From assembly GCA_021796275.1 (NCBI GenBank), contig JAJYOI010000022.1, positions 1-39,328 on the forward strand: a stretch of 39,328 nucleotides of DNA, in the 5' to 3' direction. Under the pieces are notes generated by a model. It was not told the DNA's origin, searched no databases, and saw nothing but the letters and a program-made list of their open reading frames with translations. This document shows, piece after piece, positions 28,401-35,956 of the stretch; position 1 is the first letter of the stretch, and each line of letters starts with the position of its first letter. The translations under genes and the position numbers were made by a program. Origin of the DNA: Bacteroidota bacterium. GTDB taxonomy: Bacteria > Bacteroidota > Ignavibacteria > UBA10030 > UBA8401.

Positions 28401-29699
28401 TCACCATATTATGGGTTTTACGATTGGAATGCGGATGGTTCGTACCAATACATGTTTACATGGACCGACCTGCCATCGATCAGCTATGATGGTCCGGACA
28501 GTTCAAGGAATATGAACTATCTCATCGACATGGCAAAGTTCTGGATGGAAAATTATAACGTAGATGGTTTCCGGTGCGATGTTGCGTGGGGAATAAATGA
28601 TACCCGCAAGAATGGGCCGGAATTCTGGCAGCGGTGGCGATCAGCATTGAAAACAATTAAACCCGACGCCTTTCTTCTTGGTGAACTTGACGCTAAAGAT
28701 TCAACCGGAGGTGCATACTTCAACAAAAAATTTGATGCCGGGTATGATTACAGCACCATCAACGCTTTGCGCAATGCTCTTTCCAATAATATGCTTATTT
28801 CGCAGCTTGGCTCCACCGAAGATTATTATGCATCGCCAGGTTATCCGCAGTATGCAATTCCAATGAAGTATATTGAGAACCATGATGAACCGCGGTTTAT
28901 TTCACAGTACAATCTTGCACAAACGCAAAGTGCCGCCGTGCTTGAATTCACGCTGCCGGGAATTCCATTGATTTATGCCGGACAAGAGGTTGGAGAAACA
29001 ACTCAGCGCGGTCTCATCAATTGGAGCGATCCGAACAATCTTCATTCCTTTTACCAACAGCTAATCTCTGATCGCCACAAATTCAAAGCGTTCGAGTTTG
29101 GTAAATATTTCACCGTCAGCACAAATTCACCCGATACCATCTTTGCTTTTGCACGCGTTGTGGATTCGTTGCCAGCGCTTGTCGCTTCAAACCTGACCGG
29201 CGGCCGGGTAACATTCACTTTTTCTATTGATTCAACGCTCTACAACATGTTGGCAGCGAAGCAATATTATTTGAATGATCTGATGAGCGGTAACGTATAT
29301 GCTGTTAACCGAGCAAGCATTGGGAACTTTACGATGAGCCTTGCGCCGTATCAAACGGCTGTGATGATTCTAGCGGATACAGCGTTCATAACATCGGTGA
29401 GCGTGCCGCCAAATGTTGTTTTGAAATACAACCTGTTTCAAAACTATCCTAATCCATTCAACCCGACGACAACGATTAGTTTTGAGCTGCCGAGCAATGG
29501 CTTCGTGACATTGAATATTTATAATGTTCTTGGGCAGAAGGTCGCAACATTGGTTGATGAGTACCGTCCGACAGGAATGTACAAAATCATTTGGGATGGC
29601 AGAAGCAGCGCAGGCATTCCCGTTGCAAGCGGCGTTTATTTTTACATGCTCAAAGTGAATAATTTCATTCAAACAAAAAAAATGCTCGTCTTAAAATAG
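25482..29699 (+). CDS. Secreted multidomain GH13 alpha-amylase-type enzyme with T9SS C-terminal domain
   Basis: The protein has 1405 residues and a signal peptide (IFFFLFLLAVSVSFAQ). Domains in order: an immunoglobulin-like/CBM48-type module (about 20-135), a second such module (about 234-325, KSVSVKGLFNSYGSDP), and a stretch resembling the glucodextranase C-terminal/DOMON-like module (about 425-640, DADFDDNGPGNYKYPSFSP). A PKD-like domain follows (about 755-850), then a GH13 barrel (about 860-1230) and a T9SS tail (about 1310-1405, [20 protein letters not shown]). GH13 motifs are complete: DYVVNH, GFRCDVAW with nucleophile D1033, LLGELDA with acid/base E1068, and ENHDEPR with D1135. The ATG at 25482 precedes the signal peptide directly; the GTG at 25467 is less likely. 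Predicted to hydrolyse starch or glycogen at the cell surface. Confidence 0.92.
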   Translation: MKLFSTKIFFFLFLLAVSVSFAQTGSTIPVTFHLNRTLLTNETGVGLNGTLNNWGNNPDGTGSNQHVIPLTNNGNNLWTTTVKLPPAVYSYKFVTYSVNGVDTVVDVWITDPDNPKVDGSGYNNSILNVKDPMVYYVSPMNNSIINNFSSRISANISWSDSADMSATDIGISVDNIAVTNAGQYFDKTSRTISYTPPSFSFTTHTVMITVKNSRGGIDTALSTFKVVDQIIAAPYTFYFDPLSPNFKLVGKLKSVSVKGLFNSYGSDPLAGPDSDGVYSITEQMTIGTPSPYQYIINGGQYIDDPDNPVMTSDFETIAIKHIISNPYFKIDSPRQGRSFITGASISVSGSLMMSDSDKAINNSSVAVYLDGSPISVSRVDSVAGGVSFQTNSFTPAQGRHQLKFVGADVNGNSTTSYLTFGVFPLNAGFHFVDADFDDNGPGNYKYPSFSPSGSADIKEINIAANTTNDSLVFTVTMAFITDYTRLSFEIVNSIGGSLISEPNKAGIQIPDFTNSGVYFIIAPPNSSVLAGTENRIDTSSNIYSSSAASIAVNSDAKTSGSFTFEVPISLLESIMGSFAKGWYFTAYSYLGNANGAWKVTQAYGGSLFDEQPNIYDAGFFYNAQIEKRNLSNFNYSFNNGGSRYVKLASNQRGALHIMPGDISSSLANKPYVRILTDGGEIRWSDTIKVYVSVSDSSVHAGTLAVGVTNYNLNFVNDTASVTIVLSEGRNQLQVSVPYGTSQTSYSSKVYFNRIRDHKPNISIVKNISSSTVSLDGNGTTNSDGLSQAFRWSQDGTNPSHVNFSSMVLSATTFSIPSARGDYFFTLTCSTSKDTAYQRVALVVDSTGAHFPDISRWHASWIDSAVIYEIYVKTYSLDGNFAALTNRIQQIKNLGANVIWLMPIHPTPQLSPSNPGYAIKNYFAVNPDYGTVSDFKTFVDSAHANGIKVMMDYVVNHTHNTHSFMLDAVKYGAASPYYGFYDWNADGSYQYMFTWTDLPSISYDGPDSSRNMNYLIDMAKFWMENYNVDGFRCDVAWGINDTRKNGPEFWQRWRSALKTIKPDAFLLGELDAKDSTGGAYFNKKFDAGYDYSTINALRNALSNNMLISQLGSTEDYYASPGYPQYAIPMKYIENHDEPRFISQYNLAQTQSAAVLEFTLPGIPLIYAGQEVGETTQRGLINWSDPNNLHSFYQQLISDRHKFKAFEFGKYFTVSTNSPDTIFAFARVVDSLPALVASNLTGGRVTFTFSIDSTLYNMLAAKQYYLNDLMSGNVYAVNRASIGNFTMSLAPYQTAVMILADTAFITSVSVPPNVVLKYNLFQNYPNPFNPTTTISFELPSNGFVTLNIYNVLGQKVATLVDEYRPTGMYKIIWDGRSSAGIPVASGVYFYMLKVNNFIQTKKMLVLK

Positions 29700-29842
29700 T
29701 ATTTGCTAACTTTCTTAGTTGCCAGTAACAGCTGCAAGCTGACGGCTAATGGTTCTAAAGAAGGAGGTGGTTGTATCGTCAGAGAAATTTTTTCTAAAGA
29801 AATAATTTTAGTACAAACACTAATAAAAAAAGGAGTAACAAA
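29700..29842 (+). promoter_or_regulatory. 143-base leader upstream of the starch-binding protein gene
   Basis: AAGGAGGTG at 29761-29769 is a full complement to the 16S 3' end but lies 74 bases upstream of the real start. The local ribosome binding site is AGGAG at 29831-29835. Two copies of TTCTAAAGAA (29753-29762 and 29792-29801) flank a 29-base spacer. A role as leader, ribosome standby site or operator is possible; no gene longer than a dozen codons fits. Confidence 0.35.
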
Positions 29843-31333
29843 ATGTCTAAGCACTTAACGACATTGCTTATTGCGGCATTTGTCATGGCGATGAGTTCGC
29901 CGGCATTTGCTACAAAGAATGTTACATTCCAGGTTCACATGGGCGTTTACATGCAGCTTGGATTGTTTCATCCGACCACAGACAGCGTTCTTATCCGTGG
30001 TGATTGGCAAACTATGGCAGGTGACTCAATTAACTGGGGAGGAAATATGTGGGTCATGGCTAAATCCAACACAAATGATTCGATATACACGCTCACCGTT
30101 CCATTTGCGGATTCAGCCGCCGGGAAGACCATTAACTACAAGTTCGTGATCCATAATACTTCCGGCGATTCTTGGGAAGGCATTTCGAATAGAACATACG
30201 CAGTTACAACGGATGCCAATCAACAGATTCCGGTTGATTATTTCAACGGGCGTGCAACGGTGGGAGTAACTCGTTACATTACTTTCCAAGCCGACATCAC
30301 GGCACTTCAAGGCCAAGGATTTAGTGATGCTTCCGACTCAATTATGGTAAGAGGAGATACCTCTCCTCTGAATTGGGGACCGGGAATTAGATTGACTAAG
30401 AATCTTCTCAACCCACACGTCTACAGTGTGAAGTTACAGTTTACAAAAGCCATAGGCGATTCGATCGGATATAAATTCTGGGCTGGCGGGTCAGATCAGT
30501 TCAGCAACAGCGGTTGGGAAAGCGGCGACAACTCATTTTATCACATGGTAGATAAGGACACTGTTTTGGCGCCACATGTTCCCGCAATTACAATCGTTAA
30601 CTCGACAACGACTGCCGACACAGTGAAGTTTGTTCTGGACATGAACGGTGCAAAAGAACGATTCCATGGAACAACAATTACCGGACTGAAAAGCGTTTGG
30701 ATTGGCGGCGGAGTAAAGCCATTGAACTGGCCAAGCAACTGGAATTTTGCCGATACGACAACTGCTGATACAGTACACAATCTCCAAAGATTGTATGATG
30801 ACGGCACCCATGGCGATTCAGTTGCAGCCGATAACAAATGGACAACAAAACTTGTCTTTGCAGCAGGCGTTGCACAGTATGTTGAATTCAAGTTTGGCGC
30901 CGTGTTTAACGGAGTTGATACGCTGAACGGCGGCGCAAGCTACATGGATAACGAAGCTGGTTTTGCATTGAACCACTCAATTCTATTGAGTGGCACCAGC
31001 ATGTCTGTCTATAAAAAATTTGGCGATCAAGTAACATTGGTGCAGCGTAATCCGTCTGTTGAACTGCCGTCGAGATACACTCTTTCGCAGAATTATCCGA
31101 ATCCGTTCAACCCATCGACAACTATCAGCTATGCCATTCCGACTGACAATTTTGTGACACTTCGCGTGTACAATATTCTCGGACAGGAAGTTGCGACGTT
31201 GGTGAGTGAAAAGCAAACGGCGGGACAATACACGGTCTCGTTTGATGCAAGCCGGTTGTCAAGCGGCATGTATCTCTATCGGATTGATGCCGGTAAGTTC
31301 AGCTTTACGAAAAAAATGTTGTTGCTGAAGTAA
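29843..31333 (+). CDS. Secreted non-catalytic starch-binding protein: three CBM20-like units plus T9SS C-terminal domain
   Basis: The 496-residue protein has a signal peptide ([19 protein letters not shown]) and three successive related beta-domains. Unit 1 is about 24-140 ([34 protein letters not shown]). Unit 2 is about 147-245 ([42 protein letters not shown]). Unit 3 is about 255-385 ([45 protein letters not shown]). The repeated pattern of a VxF strand, xVxIRG/GG, LNW and a YKF strand resembles CBM20-type starch-binding folds. The T9SS tail begins about residue 407 ([20 protein letters not shown]). No glycosidase motif is present. It is a likely surface glucan-capture protein, comparable in role to SusE/SusF though not recognisably homologous. 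A good AGGAG precedes the ATG. Confidence 0.82.
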   Translation: MSKHLTTLLIAAFVMAMSSPAFATKNVTFQVHMGVYMQLGLFHPTTDSVLIRGDWQTMAGDSINWGGNMWVMAKSNTNDSIYTLTVPFADSAAGKTINYKFVIHNTSGDSWEGISNRTYAVTTDANQQIPVDYFNGRATVGVTRYITFQADITALQGQGFSDASDSIMVRGDTSPLNWGPGIRLTKNLLNPHVYSVKLQFTKAIGDSIGYKFWAGGSDQFSNSGWESGDNSFYHMVDKDTVLAPHVPAITIVNSTTTADTVKFVLDMNGAKERFHGTTITGLKSVWIGGGVKPLNWPSNWNFADTTTADTVHNLQRLYDDGTHGDSVAADNKWTTKLVFAAGVAQYVEFKFGAVFNGVDTLNGGASYMDNEAGFALNHSILLSGTSMSVYKKFGDQVTLVQRNPSVELPSRYTLSQNYPNPFNPSTTISYAIPTDNFVTLRVYNILGQEVATLVSEKQTAGQYTVSFDASRLSSGMYLYRIDAGKFSFTKKMLLLK

Positions 31334-31369
31334 GCAATGACAATATGGCGAATCATACGGGTGACTCAG

Positions 31370-31383
31370 GCAACCATGGTTGC
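31370..31383. repeat. Perfect 14-base palindrome downstream of the starch-binding protein gene
   Basis: GCAACCATGGTTGC is fully self-complementary. It is nested in a larger potential structure closed by ACTCA (31364-31368) and TGAGT (31402-31406). It lies 36 bases after the stop and before the strong terminator. It may be a protein-binding operator or an mRNA 3'-end structure. Confidence 0.4.
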
Positions 31384-31422
31384 GGGCATCCTCCGGTTCG
31401 TTGAGTAATTTTCAAAAGGCAT

Positions 31423-31460
31423 AAAAGGCAAGATGAGTGATCATCTTGCCTTTTCTATAT
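31423..31460 (+). terminator. Strong intrinsic terminator
   Basis: A perfect 14-bp stem (AAAAGGCAAGATGA / TCATCTTGCCTTTT) with a GTGA loop covers 31423-31454 and runs into a T-rich tail (TTTTCTATATTTTT). The A-tract on the left arm would let it work in both directions. It should end or attenuate transcription between the starch-binding protein gene and the cytoplasmic GH13 gene, so the latter may have its own promoter in the remaining 30 bases or rely on read-through. Confidence 0.85.
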
Positions 31461-31484
31461 TTTTAAAATCATTAGTATTTCACT

Positions 31485-32864
31485 ATGCACGAAACAATTG
31501 ATCATCGTCCGGCGTGGCTCAAAGATGCACTCTTCTATCAAATTTTTCCTGAACGATTTGCCAACGGCGATTCAAGCAATGATCCGTCCGGTGTCCAACC
31601 GTGGGGCGGGAAACCAACGGGGAAGAATTTTTTCGGCGGGGACATTCAGGGAATTATTGATCACCTTGATTATGTAAAGGACCTCGGCGCAAACGCTATT
31701 TATTTAAATCCCGTTTTTGCTTCGTCGTCGAATCATAAGTATACAACGTCGGATTACATGAAGATTGATCCGGAATTCGGTACGAATGATTTGTTCAAAA
31801 AACTGGTTGATACCTGTCATCAAAAAGAAATACGGATTATCATTGACGGCGTGTTCAATCACACGGGTGTTGACTTTTGGGCGTTTGAAGATATTAAGAA
31901 AAACGGCGCGGCGTCAAAATATGCAGCGTGGTACAACATTTATTCCTATCCTGTAAACCCGCCGAACAATCCGAACTATGAATGCTGGTGGAGGCTCGGC
32001 TCGCTTCCGAAATTGATGGTGGATAATCCGGAAGTGAAAGCATATCTGTTTGATGTTGCGCGGTATTGGACTTCAATGGGAATAGACGGCTGGCGCCTCG
32101 ATGTGCCGAATGAAATTCCGCACGACTTTTGGATTGAATGGCGAAAGCTGGTAAAGTCGGTTAATCCGGAATGTTATATTGTCGGCGAAATTTGGGACGA
32201 TGCATCGGCGTGGCTGCACGGCGATCAGTTTGATGGCGTGATGAATTATGAATGGCGGAAGAGCTGCCTTGATTTTTTCTGCCGTGAGAAAATTTCTGCA
32301 AAAGAATTTGATGAGCAGCTCGCGAATCTTCGTTCCCTTTATCCGCCCGACGCAAATTATGATTTACAAAATCTTTTAGGAAGCCACGACACCGAGCGCT
32401 ATCTGACATTGTGCGACGGTGATGTGGCGAAAGTAAAACTCTCTGTGCTGTTTCAAATGACATATCTTGGAGCACCGATGGTGTATTATGGTGACGAGAT
32501 TGGAATAGAAGGGGGCAAAGACCCGGATTGCCGCCGCACAATGATTTGGGACCAAAGTAAATGGAATAAAGATTTGCGCGCACATTTTCAGAAGATGATC
32601 TTTCTGCGGAATGAATTACCGGCGCTCCGCCGCGGAGACATTACCTCTATTTCCGCGGATGATGATCTTTTAATTTTTAAACGCTCGACGAATAATCAAA
32701 ATGTTTTTGTCGCGATTAATCGCTCGGCAAACCGGCGAGAGTTTAAAATTTCCTCAGCCAAAAATTTGAAAGATGTCATGACGGAAGAAATCTTCCAATG
32801 TGAGAACGGCGCTCTCACATTAAACGTTACCGGAATGTCGGGCAGAGTTTTGATTTCAGCCTGA
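31485..32864 (+). CDS. Cytoplasmic GH13 enzyme, cyclomaltodextrinase/neopullulanase-like
   Basis: The 459-residue protein has no signal peptide, so it is probably cytoplasmic. The opening WLKDALFYQIFPERFANGD and the domain-B style GGDIQGIIDHLDYVKDLGAN are typical of the GH13 maltogenic/neopullulanase/cyclomaltodextrinase group. Catalytic motifs are complete: DGVFNH, GWRLDVPNE with nucleophile D206, IVGEIWDD with acid/base E235, and LLGSHDTER with D302. Typical GH13_20 enzymes are near 580 residues because of an N-terminal CBM34 domain, which is absent here. The likely role is breaking imported maltodextrins into maltose and glucose. The ribosome binding site is weak. A hairpin overlaps the region just after the stop codon. 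Confidence 0.9.
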   Translation: MHETIDHRPAWLKDALFYQIFPERFANGDSSNDPSGVQPWGGKPTGKNFFGGDIQGIIDHLDYVKDLGANAIYLNPVFASSSNHKYTTSDYMKIDPEFGTNDLFKKLVDTCHQKEIRIIIDGVFNHTGVDFWAFEDIKKNGAASKYAAWYNIYSYPVNPPNNPNYECWWRLGSLPKLMVDNPEVKAYLFDVARYWTSMGIDGWRLDVPNEIPHDFWIEWRKLVKSVNPECYIVGEIWDDASAWLHGDQFDGVMNYEWRKSCLDFFCREKISAKEFDEQLANLRSLYPPDANYDLQNLLGSHDTERYLTLCDGDVAKVKLSVLFQMTYLGAPMVYYGDEIGIEGGKDPDCRRTMIWDQSKWNKDLRAHFQKMIFLRNELPALRRGDITSISADDDLLIFKRSTNNQNVFVAINRSANRREFKISSAKNLKDVMTEEIFQCENGALTLNVTGMSGRVLISA

Positions 32865-32870
32865 GGCCGA

Positions 32871-32885
32871 TCAGCCTTCGGCTGA
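32871..32885 (+). other. Hairpin just after the cytoplasmic GH13 stop codon
   Basis: TCAGCC-TTC-GGCTGA makes a 6-bp stem with a tight loop. A longer imperfect pairing that starts inside the final codons is also possible. No T-run follows immediately (GAGCAATAATTTTAA), so it is more likely an mRNA stability or attenuator structure than a full terminator. Confidence 0.4.
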
Positions 32886-32915
32886 GAGCAATAATTTTAA
32901 TGTAAGGAAAACAAA

Positions 32916-35900
32916 ATGAGAAGAGTTGTTTTGATTGTTGGGTTGATAGCTGGATTGGTTTACCCTGTTCTTGCTCAAGACAGTGTTGATGTAACGTTCT
33001 ATTACAAACCGAGCGGAAATCCATCCACAGTCTATGTGCCGGGAGAGTTTAATAGCTGGGGACATAATGCGAGCGGAATTATTCCGGCGAACGATCCGTC
33101 ATTAATGACGAAGGACCCTGCAACTGGTATTTGGTCCAGAACATATCGCCTGCAAGTTGGCGGGCAAATTGGCGGCGGAGTTGCCGGCGCATATCAGTAC
33201 AAATTCAATGAAAATGGAAATAATTGGATTCCCGATCCGCTCAATCCACGGCAAAATCAGCAAGACAACAATAACTCAGAACTTTTCGTCACCAGTCCGA
33301 CAATTTTTCATTTCCTTCCGAATTCAAAATCCGGAATTGTTCCCACACAGCTTCCGGTGATTTCAGCATATGTCTTTTCTTCGCTTGCGAGCGGCATTGA
33401 TACATCTTCTTTTGTCATTCAAATTGATACAACATCGTATGTGATTCCAGGTACGTCGTTCAATCCGGCAACGAGTCTTCTGAGCTTTCGTTCGCCGGTT
33501 GTGCTTCACAATGGTACACGTTTCATGAAGCTCTTCGTCAAAAATCTTGCAGGCGCAGAAGTAACCGACACCACTTCGTTTTTTGTGCGCGGCGGATTCG
33601 TTCAGCTCACGACGCTCGGCAACTTTGTTACGCGTGTGCCAGGACGTATTCTTAACGGAACGGTCGTTGACACGGCGATTCATTCCGCCACCGTTGTTCA
33701 GAATGGGCATGATTCGATTTCCACTTCCGTGACTAACGGAAAGTTCAGCATCAACGAAACATTTGTCGAAGGAATTAATTCGTTCCGCGCGTTTGTCAAG
33801 GATTCAACAGGTACAATTCAAACATCGGACTCCGTTGTGTTCACTTATTTGGTTAATCATACACCAACGGCGAAGATCACGTTCTCGACTTCAGGTTCCG
33901 ATATCATGCTCAACGCCGGTCAAAGTTCGGACCCCGATTCAGGACAAACTGCTCAATTGACATATATGTGGGGAACAGATACGGCAAATCCGCAAAGTCT
34001 TGCTGGTGTTGATGGCTCAACACAATCGCAAATTACGATCTCAATTCCATCAAAGCCCGGTGAGTATTATATCACACTCATTGCAGCAGATCCTAACGGC
34101 AACGCAGATACCACGCGTTCTTTTTTCGATGTCAACAAAGATGGAACCGCAACCGGTGCAACTTCTGCAACTGTACCGCAATGGGTGAAGAGCGGCCGCA
34201 TCTACAGCATTTTTTTTAAAGGACTCACATCGCAAGGAACGATCAACGCCGCACTTCCGTATTTGAATTATATCAAGAACATGGGATTCAACATTATTTG
34301 GATTTTGCCTGTGATGCAGAATGCCGCTCCGATTGACAACGGAGGCGGTCCGGGATACAACATCGTTGATTTCTATACTGTCGCTCGTGAATATGGAACG
34401 AATGCCGACTTTAAAAATTTCGTCGCGCAGGCGCATCAGCTTGGGTTGAAAGTCATACTTGATGTCACGCCCAATCATACAAGTTATGCCCATCCGTTCG
34501 TTACTGAAGGACGAACATATCGAACTGATTCTCCTCATTGGACATTTTATCAGCATCAGATCATTCCATCGGGCGACAACGGTGTGGGACCGCAGTCAAT
34601 CGATCCTGACGGTTTTGTCTATTATGGAGGTTTTTCATCGCAGCTTCTAAATTATAATTGGGCAGACATTGATGCGCGCGCGTACATGACTGGAGTTTAT
34701 TCATGGTGGGTGAAACAGATGGGCGTGGATGGTTTTCGTTTTGATGTTTATTGGGGTCCGCACAACCGGGCAAACAACGGCGCAGGTGGCGAGAATGAAA
34801 TGGGCATTCCTGTTCGTCAGGCAATCAAGCACGTGAAACCAGATTCATATCTTCTTGGCGAAACGGCTGGCACCGGCGGCGGAACAGAAGTGAATTATGC
34901 CGATGATAACGGCGGCGTTGACGGCGCGTATGATTGGACCCTCAAAGATGAAATTCATGCTGAAGCACAGAATGGTTTCAGCGTTGATAATCTGAATGCA
35001 AAAATTTACAATAACAATTACTATCCGGGACCTAATTCTTCATTCTTACGTTTTCTAGAAAATCAGGATGAAGACCGCATTGCGTACTTATGCGGCTCGT
35101 ATCCGAAAACGATGCCGCTGGGAACTGTTATCTTTACAGCACCGGGCATGCCGATGATATGGGAAGGTGAAGAAGTTGGAATGGGACTTGGCGATCAAAA
35201 TTTTGATCATCGTCGTCGCGGTGTTGTTGATTGGAATTTTAGCGGAAAAAGTCTGCTTCAGCCGCATTATCAAAAGCTCGCGTGGATTCGCGGAACGTTC
35301 CCTGCATTTTCAACACAGACGTTTATTCGTCTTTCAACAGGTAACAGTTTGGTGTACGGTTATACCCGGCCGTACGTAGACCAAAATGGTATTGCGCTTG
35401 AAAACTTCAACAGTACTTCTGCCTCAGCATCAATTACTCTTTCAGGAGGAGGCGGTTCGCCGAATGTGTATTTTACCGGCGGTGCTGTTGACGGTAAAAC
35501 GTATTACATGAATGATGTGTATAATGATACTTCGTATGCAGTCAGCTTTTCGGGCGGCTTGCTGACGTTCAACACAACGCTTCCGGCGTATGGCTCGGCA
35601 GTTTATATTTTGTCCGATTCGCTTGTTCATTTGCAGCTTCCGCTTCTTACTTCGGTTGACGGACGTCAGCAAGAGTTGCCGCCGGGTAATTTTGCGCTTC
35701 AGCAGAATTTCCCGAATCCATTCAACCCGACAACGACGATCCGTTATTCGGTTGCCCGCGCTGGAAAAGTAACTTTAGTTGTTTATGATGTTCTCGGCCG
35801 CACAGTGACGACACTAGTGAATGAGTACAAATCACCGGGTGAATATTGGGCGGTTTTTGATGCGAAGAATTTATCTACCGGAGTGTATTATTATCGCATT

Positions 35901-35948
35901 ACGGCTGAGACTTTCTCCGGTGTAAAACGAATGATACTTGTGAAATAA
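32916..35948 (+). CDS. Secreted GH13 amylase-type enzyme with CBM48-like and PKD-like domains and T9SS tail
   Basis: The protein has 1010 residues and a signal peptide (VLIVGLIAGLVYPVLAQ). Domains: a CBM48-type module (about 22-125, VYVPGEFNSWGHN), a beta region (about 130-310), a PKD-like domain (about 314-405, LNAGQSSDPDSGQTAQLTYM), a GH13 barrel with C-domain (about 420-900) and a T9SS tail (about 920-1010, LQQNFPNPFNPTTTIRYSVA). GH13 motifs: DVTPNH, GFRFDVYW with nucleophile D610, LLGETAG with E649, and LENQDEDR with D718. In the last motif the usual His of NHD is Gln (Q717). The PKD-GH13-T9SS order parallels the 1405-residue amylase, suggesting duplication and divergence. AAGGA at 32904-32908 supports the ATG. 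Confidence 0.9.
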   Translation: MRRVVLIVGLIAGLVYPVLAQDSVDVTFYYKPSGNPSTVYVPGEFNSWGHNASGIIPANDPSLMTKDPATGIWSRTYRLQVGGQIGGGVAGAYQYKFNENGNNWIPDPLNPRQNQQDNNNSELFVTSPTIFHFLPNSKSGIVPTQLPVISAYVFSSLASGIDTSSFVIQIDTTSYVIPGTSFNPATSLLSFRSPVVLHNGTRFMKLFVKNLAGAEVTDTTSFFVRGGFVQLTTLGNFVTRVPGRILNGTVVDTAIHSATVVQNGHDSISTSVTNGKFSINETFVEGINSFRAFVKDSTGTIQTSDSVVFTYLVNHTPTAKITFSTSGSDIMLNAGQSSDPDSGQTAQLTYMWGTDTANPQSLAGVDGSTQSQITISIPSKPGEYYITLIAADPNGNADTTRSFFDVNKDGTATGATSATVPQWVKSGRIYSIFFKGLTSQGTINAALPYLNYIKNMGFNIIWILPVMQNAAPIDNGGGPGYNIVDFYTVAREYGTNADFKNFVAQAHQLGLKVILDVTPNHTSYAHPFVTEGRTYRTDSPHWTFYQHQIIPSGDNGVGPQSIDPDGFVYYGGFSSQLLNYNWADIDARAYMTGVYSWWVKQMGVDGFRFDVYWGPHNRANNGAGGENEMGIPVRQAIKHVKPDSYLLGETAGTGGGTEVNYADDNGGVDGAYDWTLKDEIHAEAQNGFSVDNLNAKIYNNNYYPGPNSSFLRFLENQDEDRIAYLCGSYPKTMPLGTVIFTAPGMPMIWEGEEVGMGLGDQNFDHRRRGVVDWNFSGKSLLQPHYQKLAWIRGTFPAFSTQTFIRLSTGNSLVYGYTRPYVDQNGIALENFNSTSASASITLSGGGGSPNVYFTGGAVDGKTYYMNDVYNDTSYAVSFSGGLLTFNTTLPAYGSAVYILSDSLVHLQLPLLTSVDGRQQELPPGNFALQQNFPNPFNPTTTIRYSVARAGKVTLVVYDVLGRTVTTLVNEYKSPGEYWAVFDAKNLSTGVYYYRITAETFSGVKRMILVK

Positions 35949-35956
35949 ATTGAAGC

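Noticed and set aside
29767..29805. Twelve-codon GTG-started leader peptide overlapping AAGGAGGTG
   Set aside because: The start codon overlaps its own ribosome binding site, and the peptide has no regulatory codon run.
31355..31410. Possible riboswitch around the GCAACCATGGTTGC palindrome
   Set aside because: The bases do not fit the conserved cores of cobalamin, cyclic-di-GMP, SAM or guanidine riboswitches that I could recall.
34050..34556. 168-codon minus-strand frame opposite the 1010-residue amylase
   Set aside because: Shadow of a well-supported GH13/PKD coding region.
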